A DNA stretch of 64,000 nucleotides, taken from Meloidogyne chitwoodi. Its lineage: Eukaryota; Nematoda; Chromadorea; Rhabditida; Meloidogynidae. This document shows positions 1 to 9,812 of the stretch, piece after piece. A program made the translations under genes and the position numbers. Location: positions 2,451,050-2,515,049 of the forward strand of contig JACZZP010000006.1 of assembly GCA_015183035.1 (NCBI GenBank), written 5' to 3'. Positions within the stretch are counted from its first letter, which is position 1. Every line of letters starts with the position of its first letter. The notes beneath the pieces were generated by a model, which was not told the DNA's origin, ran no database searches, and saw nothing but the letters and a program-made list of their open reading frames with translations.

Positions 1-370
1 AATTTTATTAGTTAAATCAAGTTTGTTTGGATTTTTCATTTTAAAATTATTTTTAAGAAAAAGAGATTGAAGAGAATCAGGCGTAAAATGACTTGGCATT
101 TGGATATTTGCGTCCCCTCTTCGACTATCTTTTATTGATCGCTTATCTTGTGATAGATTTAACTCAACGAATCACTTTGATTGGCAAAAAAGAGGTATTT
201 TTAAAAGAGATTTTTTTAAGTAATAACTTTAAAAAAATAAAAATATATCAAAATTATATTACAAAACAAAAAAGGTATAGAAATGTGTATCAAGGTCCTA
301 GAAATTTTTTTTTTTTGAACCTAATTTTTCAATTATTACCCTGATACATTTTTTAAATTAATATTCCTCT
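1..370. other. AT-rich sequence without a recognisable gene
   Basis: This stretch lies 3' of the dermatopontin-like gene on the minus strand. It is poly-A/T rich and I see no coding pattern, RNA gene or repeat. The open frame at 93-344 has no family resemblance and a low-complexity AT-driven composition. Confidence 0.5.
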
Positions 371-2385
371 TTAAAGTTCGGGATGTCCTTGACATAAACC
401 TATCATTTGTAACATTGATTCGATTGTATTTGATTCTCTTTTGAATGATGATGATTCTTCCCTCCTTGGAATAACTGTCTTTGTTACTGGACTTTCACTT
501 TGTTGAACAAAAGAACCAATACGACGATCATCTCCCCATTTTCTATTATCATTATCTCCTTTTTCATTAGAAGAAGCAGTTTCATCTCTAGAAAATGCAA
601 ATTCAGTTTTTTCTCCAGATTTTCGATTCTTCCTCAAGTTTATTGGTAGTGGTGGTGGATGAGTAACTGCAATTCTAAGTTGAAATCCTTTTCTACCAAA
701 TCCATCGTTTCTTTCCATATTTATTTTTGCTGGAAATGCTGCTTGTGCAAGTGTTAATCCATCTTGAAGACTTTGAATAAAATCGGTTACACCATCGAGA
801 AGACCACCATTTCCTTGATGTTTAGATTTGTCAAAATTATCGTCATACATGAAAAAGTGAGGGAAAATCTTAGGTATATATTTATAAAAAAAATCAAACA
901 AACATGTCATAATAATCCAAAACATCTGTAGAATGTGGGGTTGTTGTTTTATATTGTTCATTGAAAATTTTTGGTGTCGTCTGTGTTGTTTTCTTTTTAA
1001 CTATGTTTTCATTTATTTTATCTTTTTGGGTATTTGTACGTATTTGGTGTGTTCTTTCATTCTACAAAATTTAATAAAATATTAAAAAAAAAATTTTTTA
1101 AATTACAAATTGTAAAAGACGTGAATGTCGTAATGGAATTAATCGACGACTGACAAATTTGCTTGTAGTAGGTATTTCTGTAGTAGTAATATTTTTTTGT
1201 TCTACTATTGTTGTAGTTTCTTCCTCTTCTTCTTTTTCTGGAACATTTATCTTAAAATTTATTAATTTTTAATTTTTTTTTCAAAACTTGCTTCTTTTGA
1301 AGATGAAGAAGACAAAATTGTAGAAGGAAATGTGGTTGTTGTTGTTGTACTTTGAATTTTTGGAGAAATTTTGATTTCACTATTGCCACTGCTGCCTGCT
1401 GAATAAGAATTTACGATGTTAATACGTTGTTGTGACCATTTTGTTGGATGAACTTGAATTCCTCTTCGAAAGAATGGTTTTAATTTTGAAGGATTACTAA
1501 TTTGTTGTTCCTAGAGAAATTAGTATTTTTAATAAAAATATTTTTTTTTTAATTTACTGGTGAATAATTAAAGCGTGAATTGCTCCATTCAACAGGTACT
1601 TGTCTTCGAGCTCTTACATCAATTTGCCCTTCCAAATCATTTTTTCTTCTTTTTGACAATTGGATATCAACTGGACAAATTTGTAGCCACCATCGTCGAT
1701 CACTAAAAAAAATTTTTGTAATTTTTTGAATATTTTTTTTGTTCTTCTAACTTGTTTTCGGACATTGATTGCCACGTGCGAATAATCTTTTTTTTATTAT
1801 TTTAAATAAATTATAATAATAAAACCTGTGCAGAAGAGCTAAATGTAGAAGAACGTTTAAAATCATTTATAAATTTAGTTTCAACACAATCATCTGTTCT
1901 TACTCTAATTAAATTACTATGACAACAAAGTAATTGCCAATGTTCTGTTGTTGGAAGTTGCGTAATTGATGACATTGATTCTACAATTTGAATTCCGGCG
2001 GTATACTGAAAAATGATTTTAAAGGATAAAAGGTTTTTTTTTGTTTTTGTTTAACCTGATTACCATCACAACTCAAATAAATATCAGATGATGGTTCTAA
2101 AGCTGTAAATTCAGTACTTTTACATTGTTCTTCTTCTTCTTGAGATAACCAAAGACCACCATTATTAAATGCTTGACATCCAAATTTGTAAAAACGTTCT
2201 GATCCATCAAAGGCTGAACTAAAACGAGAGAGGAAATGTCCTTCTGGGCACTGTATACGTGTTGAACTTGAAATTCCACATATTGGATTAACAAATAAAA
2301 CAAGTAAGTGAATAATAAAATTTAAAAGAATAATAAAGAAAAAATATTTTTGTTGAATATTTATAAAGTAGTAAGATATTGACAT
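371..2385 (-). CDS. Secreted dermatopontin-like protein with Ser/Thr-rich region
   Basis: Multi-exon gene that I assembled by splice consensus. The first exon (2385 to about 2056) encodes a hydrophobic signal segment and then a dermatopontin-like block ([21 protein letters not shown]). Later exons give a second block ([19 protein letters not shown]) and a third with [13 protein letters not shown], the DR-W-x-C-type ending of such repeats. The protein continues as a Thr/Ser/Glu-rich stretch near 1250-1100. It then passes in frame through short introns (about 1102-1058 and 930-900) into the exon that ends at 371, with [16 protein letters not shown] and a polar tail. Dermatopontins are secreted and bind extracellular matrix. 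That assignment rests on the repeated Cys/Trp pattern, not a search. Exon joins were checked for phase at most junctions. The C-terminal third has no recognised domain. Confidence 0.6.
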
Positions 2386-4378
2386 TTTTTGTTGGAAAAT
2401 TAATTTTGTGGGGAAAGAGGAATTTTTAAAAGGGAGATTTTTGATTTTTTTTTTGAAATAAATTAGGAGAATAAATAAAATATAAAATTAATTTTGTTTA
2501 TAGGTGTTGTTACAACATTTTTGAAGCTTTTTATTATTTTTTAAATATATATTACCTTTTTTAGTAGAAACTGAAGAATTTTCAAAATTATATACACGCC
2601 AGTTGCGCTCTGTTTTCCTCTACTGCCGATCCGGTCATTCAATTTATTTTATTTTTATTTATTCAACAAAGAGTTAGTAGTGCCCTTACAAACAATTCTT
2701 TGATCCAATCAATTCTCTTTATTATACTACTATTTTTATTTTTTTGGTAATATAATGTTGACATCATCGTGTACCCCAATATTTATAAAAGGGCTGCTGT
2801 CTATGTCTATATATTTATGTTCGCGCAATATATATTTGTGTTGTGCAGCAATTTCCACAATTAGGATATATTGAATTTTATGCTATTACTACTATTGGAA
2901 TGAATTAAATAAAAAATGAAGAAAAATTAATTTAAAAAAGAAGAATTAAATGATGACATTGTGAGAGGCTTATATACTATAAAAGTAAGTTTTTGAAAAA
3001 GTTTTTTTTAAAGTCAAGGTCAGCATTTTTTGTAATTTTTTTTTCAAATCTCTTAATGTTTTTCTAATAGACTAAGTTTTATTGTTCCGTATTTTTATTT
3101 TTTTTGACTTTATTCGACATTTATTTTAATTTTTTAAGTTTTTCTGCCAATCTGCCTTTTTCGCTAATTAAATTATTTTATTTTTTTTTTGACATAAAAA
3201 TGTTGAAAAAAAATTTCAATTAAGAAGTTTAAAAAAAAACAAATTGCATAAAAAAGCACTTTTATATATCTTTTAAATTTTTTATAAATACAAATAGCTT
3301 CCACGTTGTTTGTTTTTTTAAATTTAATTGTCCTGAAAACTTTTACACTGCAATTAGCCTTTTTTTTTTAACATTAACAAAAACTATATATTCACAATCT
3401 TTTTTTTTATTTTTTCAGACAAAGGCCATAAAGTACCTACTATTTTTATTTTTAAACTTTCACCTTTTCCTCCATTCTTTATAGCCATAATTTTAATGAG
3501 GCACTCCTCCCTCTTCTACCTTCTCTTTTTTTTTGTTATTTTATTTTGTTATTTGAACAAATCCCCCGTCAATTCATTTCCGTTAATTTTTGGTAGTAGC
3601 TATTTGGATGATTATTATTTGACTTTTAAGCTTATTCTCTCTATTATTTTGTTAATATTATTTTAAATAAAATTTGATGCTTTATTTGTCCAAATATAGA
3701 AAATGAAATAAGAGAGGAGCAGAAAAAAAAAAACTAAATTTCCAAAATATTTATTTTTTTTTTGCTATTTTAAAAATTTTATTTTTTGAGCGAACAAAAA
3801 AAAATATTTTAAAAATTTTATTTTTTGAGCGAACAAAAAAAAATAATATTAAAAATAAAGAATTTGGTTTTTTTAACATGAAATATTTTTTTTTATATTA
3901 GATTATGTGAAATGAGTTAGTTAACTTTTGACTTTTTTTCTATTTTAATATTTTTTTAAATTATTTTTTTTTAATTTTGTTTTTTTTAATTATTAAAAAT
4001 ATTTTTTTTGGGAAGAAAAAAACGGAAATCATTATTTATATAAACAAGAAAAGTTAAAATGTTAATTACACTAATTATATATTAATAATGTACTTTATTT
4101 ACAAAATAAAAAAAATCTTTTTATATTCATAAATTATTTATGAGGATTTTTAGTGTTTAATATTTATTATATAATAAAAGCGTCACGTGTAAATTAGCTT
4201 TATTTATATATTTTTTTTTAAATTTTTTTGTCTGCGCGAAAACTTTTATTTTAATATTATTTTTGAAACAATTATTTTACTTTAAAAAATTAAGCTCAAA
4301 CATCAAATAATATTTTTTCTATTTTTTGTCCTTTTTTATAAGACTTTAATTATATTTTTTTTCATTCAGGCAAAAAAA
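2386..4378. other. Long AT-rich intergenic region between divergent genes
   Basis: About 2 kb separates the dermatopontin-like gene (minus) from the PDF-type neuropeptide gene (plus). It is homopolymer-rich. A TATAAAAGG-like box on the plus strand near 2786-2794 could belong to a promoter for a distant 5' exon of the neuropeptide gene, but nothing shows this. A short direct duplication is listed separately. No coding signal was found. Confidence 0.5.
3766..3843. repeat. 39-bp direct tandem duplication
   Basis: Two adjacent, nearly identical 39-base copies (from 3766 and from 3805), each with the GC-containing core TTTTTTGAGCGAACAAAAA inside AT-rich sequence. It looks like a recent local duplication in non-coding DNA. 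Confidence 0.75.
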
Positions 4379-4877
4379 ATGGCATTACAAATTGCAGTTT
4401 TTGGAGTTTTATCATTATTTGCCTTAGCTTTATTACCTAAACAGAGGACATTAGTTGTATCAATACCAATTAATAATTTGGTTATTTTAATAAATTAAAA
4501 AAATAAATATTTTTTTTAATTTAGCAAGAACAATATCCTCCAATCAGTGATGCTTGGCTTAAAATGTTATTAGGTTTTTCAGATGAAGAAGAATATTATT
4601 TACCAAATGGAAGAATTTTATTAAAATATCATCACTACGAACCATTAAATGTTGTTAATAATAATGAAAAAGTAAAAAAAAATTTTAAAATTTATAAAAA
4701 CAAAAGTAATATTTATTTATATTTTTATAGATGAATAATTGGAAATTAAATAAACAAATTGATAGAGCAGCACAAATGAAATTATTTTCCATTTCAAAAA
4801 GAAAAAATGCAGAATTAGTAAATCATATTTTAAAAAATTTTGCTTCTATTAATCGACTTGGAGATGCTGGAAAATGA
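4379..4877 (+). CDS. pdf-2: PDF-2-type neuropeptide precursor
   Basis: Three exons (4379-4480, 4525-4671, 4731-4877) make a 131-residue precursor; all phases are 0 and the intron ends are canonical. Residues 1-20 or so form a signal peptide (MALQIAVFGVLSLFALALL). The last 25 residues hold one peptide after a KR(K) cleavage site: it begins NAELVNHILKNF and ends RLGDAGK before the stop, so Gly is the likely amide donor. This closely matches the known C. elegans PDF-2 peptide (NNAEVVNHILKNF...RLGDVG). In worms PDF peptides act through the PDFR-1 receptor in locomotor state, roaming and mate searching. A TTTTTTTTCATTCAG acceptor lies nine bases upstream of the ATG, which suggests trans-splicing or a non-coding 5' exon. 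Confidence 0.9.
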
Positions 4878-5149
4878 AAAAAAAAAGAAAAAAATTAAAA
4901 TAAAAAATATTTAATTGTAAAAATTTTTGATAAAATTTTATTTTTTAAATATACAAATATTTAAAAATATTTTTATATTGCAATATTTATATATTTTTTA
5001 CACTAAAAAACTATTAAAGTTTCGATTAAAATTTCTTTACTACGGTTGCGACAAAACGGCCGTGATAAAATTGTCGCGACAAAGCGGGCTGACCAATTTT
5101 TATATTTTCGTTTAACTTTCAACTTAAAATCAATTAAAATTTTAGAAAA

Positions 5150-8100
5150 ATGAGTAATACAAATAGAGTTAGTATTGGGACTTCGGGCTCTTTAACTAAT
5201 ATTGGCACGCTTTCTCCTGGTATATTACAAAAACTTATTATTTATGTAATCTTAACTTTTTCCAGTTCTTATGTTTGATTGGATTCGAAAGGAAATAACA
5301 GAACTACAAGCAGATTCAAATACAGTTATTTTTGCTCAAGCTTTAGAACGTCAGTCAGACAGAGTACTTCAAGTTATGCGCAGTTCATTTGAGGATAAAG
5401 GTTATAAGATTAATTAACGTTAGTTTAAAAATTAATTGGTATATTTAATTCAGATTTATTAATGATTTAAATAATTTTAGAAGAAGACGTTTCCAAAATA
5501 ATGCTCAAGTGGGTGGCAAATTTTACAAGAAGTAAAAATGAAAAGACGCAGGACATTAATGATTTTTTCATAATTTCTCGCGACTTATGGAAATTATTGG
5601 GCAAAGTCGTATCTTGGAAAGGTATTATTTTTTTAAATTTTCAATTGCCTTTGTTTAAGTTAGTCGAAGTGAGGAGAAGATATGTGTAAATTCTCAAAGT
5701 GATGAATGCAATTATACTAATAAAAAAAATCTCCCTTACAATTCTGCAATATTAAAGGTAACATTGTTTTTGTTTTTATATTTTCTATGTTTTTGTTTTT
5801 ATATTTTCTATTTTAGTCATCGAAAAAACCAGCTAATTGTTTTGGAACATATTCTGAGAATACAGTAACACAATTATCGGAAGATGAAATAGATGATGAC
5901 GATGAATCTTTAATAAAAATTACACGAAACAAAGGACTTCGTTATGATTCAAAAACTATCAAGGAACAACAGGATGAAGTTTCTTCTCAGCGATCTGCTT
6001 CTAATTTATCTAATAAAATTTCTGTGGCAAATGAGAAATCTTCAAATGATGGGGTTTATATTTTTTTGTATTCTTTGAAGAAAATGTTTTCTTAAGGTGA
6101 ATTCATGTGAAGATGCGTTGAATTCTTTTGTTGCGCAAGATGGTGAAAATTCAACTAAAAATAAAGTAAATGTTGCTGATGATGAAGATCGATATTTGAG
6201 ACCCAGTTTAAGAGTTGAAAGTTTGGAGGATCTTTTCTCTAGTGATGAACCTGGGACTTTTAACGAACTACAAAATTCGATTGAAATTGAACCTGAAATA
6301 AAGCGTGAGATTTTAAGTGATAATGAGGAAGAGGAATCAGAAGTGGGTGATGAACATATGGAAGAAGAACAACAAAATTCGCAAAATTCTATTATAGTCA
6401 AGGAAGAAATTGAAGATAGTGAATTTTCGACAAATAATTATTTACATACTGAACAAATTAATCGTAGTATTATTTTCTGTGATCCATCAGAAAACCAAGA
6501 AAGTAGTAGTGCTGCCTCTTCCACGGATCCCCTGCCAGATATTCAACATGACAATGAGCAATCAGCACAGACTAATTCTTCTAGTTCTCGATTAGTTCAA
6601 CTTTCATCGATGAGCACCTCTTCAACTCCTTCTGAGCATCAATCATTAAACAAAGAACTCCGAGAGTCAACTATTGCTGTCAAAGGAAAAGTTTCTAAGG
6701 GTGAAAATTTTTTATTATTTTTGAATATTTATTAACTTTAGGTCTGGTTGTGAGAAATTTAAATACTGACTTTGAAACTGATGGGATTAAAAAGCAAAGA
6801 TTGGATTCAGGTATAATTAAGCTAATTCTCTTATTTTTTTATTTCTGTTGGTCAAGAAGGTTCTCAATTTCAACATGAGCCTTCTGCCGTTAAGCTTATA
6901 CCTGATGATGACACTTATAGGTATTTTTGGCATTAATTACCAAAAAGTTGTTTGCTTTTCAGTGAATTTAGTAGTGGTACGCAACAGTCGAAACTTGCTT
7001 GGCATATGAGTCCAGCTTTGGCGTCCTCAAAAGGCTTTAACGGTGAAACTTTGGTTTCTTCTTCAAACGGAAAAAAAGAATGTTCCTCAAAGATAAAAAA
7101 GGTTTTGATAGGCAGAGTTTCTTTAAATTAATTTTGTTTTCTGTTTAAGTATAGAAGAGCGGATTATTTACAGAAGCAGAAAGGTATTATATTTTTTCTT
7201 GCATAGCATCGATTATTTATATCTTTTAATTCAGCTAAGAGAATGGAGATGAAAAAGGGTCGAAATGTGAGATGTTTTTCTTATTTTTTTACCTTTAAAT
7301 TTATAGGTTGACTTTTGTCTTGATCGAACTTCTGTACACAACTTTGTGATTGAAGAAGGTAATGTGTTCAGGCGCTACAATTATGGTGAAGAAGGCAAAG
7401 TGCATGTCCCAGAATCTACTACTTTCTTGGTTATTTTAAATTTAGATTTCATTAAATCTTTGCTTATTCAGAAAAAGCCTTTGGGTCATATTCCGAATAA
7501 GGGTTCACAAAGACATAGGCAATTAACAGCACAACTTCATGATGACATTAGGACCCTTGTCTCAAGTGTGATGCTCCGTGCAAAGCATGTTTCTGATCAA
7601 AATAGCATAGTAGATTTTGAAATTGCTCCTGCGAATAGGCTTTGCAGAATTTCTCGGCTTTTCGTGACAGATTCTATGCTTGCTGGGATTGATGACGAAG
7701 TATTTAGAAATATGTATGTATTTCGGTTAGACAGCAATAAGAATATGTCGTGAGTATTTTATTTTTGGTAAATATTTTTTATGGAAATTTTACTTTCAGT
7801 TTGTTTATTGAACGATTAGACATTTTGCACAAGTTTGTTGTAAATCAGCTGAGTGCTTTTGAGTTCTCTTATATCTTCATACTTTATGGATATGATCTCA
7901 TTTATAATGATGGACAACCTTCACTAGATTCAGCTGGGAGTCTCAAAAGTTGGTTTGAAAATAATTTGGAAGGTCGCGAATTAAAAAAGACTAAAGATGA
8001 TTGTGTTTACAAGTATACAATTCCACAATTTGTGGTTGTCACGATTCCTGAGGTTTTACTTTACAAAAATTAACAAGTTAATTTCACAAAATATTATTTC

Positions 8101-8354
8101 AGCTTGGCGACCGAGCTGAACAAATTAGAGAGTACAACAATGAAGTAAGAACTCTTGTTAAAAACAGACATGGCGAATGTCATCAAGGGTATGTTGTCAA
8201 TTTTTTTAAATTATTTATAATTTTTAGCGATATCACTGATTTTATCTTACTCGACTGGGCTAAATTTATTAAAGAAAGCTATGCAGATTCTGACGCAGCG
8301 GCCTTTAAAGTGTTAGTGCGAAAACTAACAGAATTTGGTGTTTTGTTCAAGTGA
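5150..8354 (+). CDS. Unrecognised multi-exon protein, acidic middle, globular C-terminus
   Basis: The start ATG (MSNTNRVSIGTSGS) lies four bases after a TTTTAG acceptor. About 14 exons follow, with consistent phases. The N-terminal third is helical and mixed-charge (VLMFDWIRKEITELQADS, WVANFTRSKNEK). The middle (5.8-6.7 kb) is very acidic and Ser-rich, so probably disordered. A basic segment near 7.15-7.27 kb (KYRRADYLQKQKAKRMEMKK) could be a nuclear localisation signal. The C-terminal 300 residues (7.3-8.35 kb) look folded. They contain FSYIFILYGYDLIYNDG and later FVVVTIPELGDRAEQ, an order vaguely like the GxND-type and late blocks of SGNH hydrolases, but no convincing catalytic Ser/His set was seen. 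I do not recognise the family, and function is not assigned. Confidence 0.7.
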
Positions 8355-8683
8355 ATGCTCATCGTATTCAATAAATAATTATAATATTCTTTCAATTATA
8401 CACATTGTAATAGTAACAACTTATCCCCTACACTCACTTGATTATGATCATTTTTTCAAATTTTTCTAGTAAGAATTATTAGGTATTTTATTTTACAGTT
8501 AATTGCATATATAGACAATTTAATCTCTCTCATCAGCGTTATTGTTTATTTATAAATGACTATTAATTGATTTTTTCTTTACTCGATTAAAAACGCTTCT
8601 CATTTTATGACATTTTTGTTTATTGTTAGTACAATATTTTATTATTTCAAGTATCAATTTTCATTTAAATTTTAATATAATAT
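8355..8683. other. Intergenic, convergent gene ends
   Basis: AT-rich spacer between the ends of two convergent genes. Nothing was recognised here apart from possible 3' UTRs. Confidence 0.5.
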
Positions 8684-9472
8684 TTAAGAACTTATTCCAA
8701 CAGTCTGACACCAAATTGCCTGTTTCTTCCTTATTTGGACATTGCAAAAGTCTACTCCAGAGCTGTTTATATGCACTGAGACTGGTATGGAACCATTTCC
8801 CCCTCCAAAATTCTCAGGCCGGCCGCACATCACCAAAAATTTGTTCTGATTTTCATGTTCGCGAATGAGTCTGGCTTGGATTGATTGTACCGAGGTAGCA
8901 GGATCGTCGTCATTCATTGACTGTAACATTTGGATAGGTTTTTTTTATTAATATTTTTATCAATATATTAATTTTGAGTTTATCTATTTGTTAGAATACT
9001 TCGCGCATTGGAATATCCCATTCTGCCTTTGGACATGGCACATCTATGGTATTGATATATTGTGGCTCTTGTGCATATTCTTGATTGATTTCCATCACAT
9101 TGTTCTTAATAAGTTTTTACTAATATTCAAAAATTAAACCTCTCTTTTGCTCCGCCAGTATTTTCGTAGATTTGCTGATGAATACATTCTTCGTTGTGCA
9201 TTAAACATGCAACCACCGCCGCATGCTGATGTTGGAGGAGGAGGTGGTGGTGGTGGACATTGGCAGCAGGATTGAACAGGTGCAGGAGGTGGACATGGAC
9301 AACAAGGCGGAGGGGGTGGAGGTGCCGGAGCTGGAGGGAGTCCACAGCCGAGTATTATGACTATTAATGAAATAAATAGAAAAAGGATTCGGAGATCCAA
9401 ATAAGAAGAAGACGAGCACAACATTTTTGATGAGTGAACGTTGACAATGGTATTTTTGGTAAGAATTAGCAA
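8684..9472 (-). CDS. Ground-like domain secreted protein (GRL family)
   Basis: Three exons were reconstructed on the minus strand: 9472-9140, 9104-9000 and 8920-8684, all phase 0, giving about 224 residues. The likely initiator is the second Met (MLCSSSSYLDLRILFLFISL), which starts a signal peptide. Next comes a Pro/Cys tract (PPAPAPPPPPPCCPCPPP, ACGGGC), as is usual in ground-like proteins. The last two exons give the ground-like domain: VPCPKAEWDIPMRESMNDD, then SVQSIQARLIREHENQNKF, VMC, DFCNVQ and WCQT, with the conserved Cys spacing. Ground-like proteins are nematode hedgehog-related secreted proteins expressed in epithelia and glia and are linked to cuticle or apical matrix. The 35- and 79-nt introns have normal ends. 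The paralog cannot be named. Confidence 0.85.
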
Positions 9473-9812
9473 CTTTTATTTGGGATCTTATATTAGTTGT
9501 CGGATAATTATTCTCGGGTGGATAAACATTTTTCTCCTCATTCAACTAGAGTGCTTTAGTATAGGATTTAATTTATTAGTTACATATAAGGATTTTTCCT
9601 GATAAGCTATAAGTCTGCTAATTAGAATAAAGTGCACTCAGCGATGGTTGAATTAGCTAAAGAGTGAATTTATTAAGAAACATTAGCTTTCTCCTTTGCG
9701 TATCCTTGTCGTCACATTAATTTTTTGCAATATCCTAATAATCCTTTAAATTTTTGTTTTTCATTATAATTAAACTGAGGAGCGACAAAATAATAATTAG
9801 TAAAAAAATATT
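9473..9812. other. Intergenic between ground-like and Wnt genes
   Basis: This spacer holds the upstream side of the ground-like gene and the 3' end of the Wnt gene. No other feature was recognised. Confidence 0.45.
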
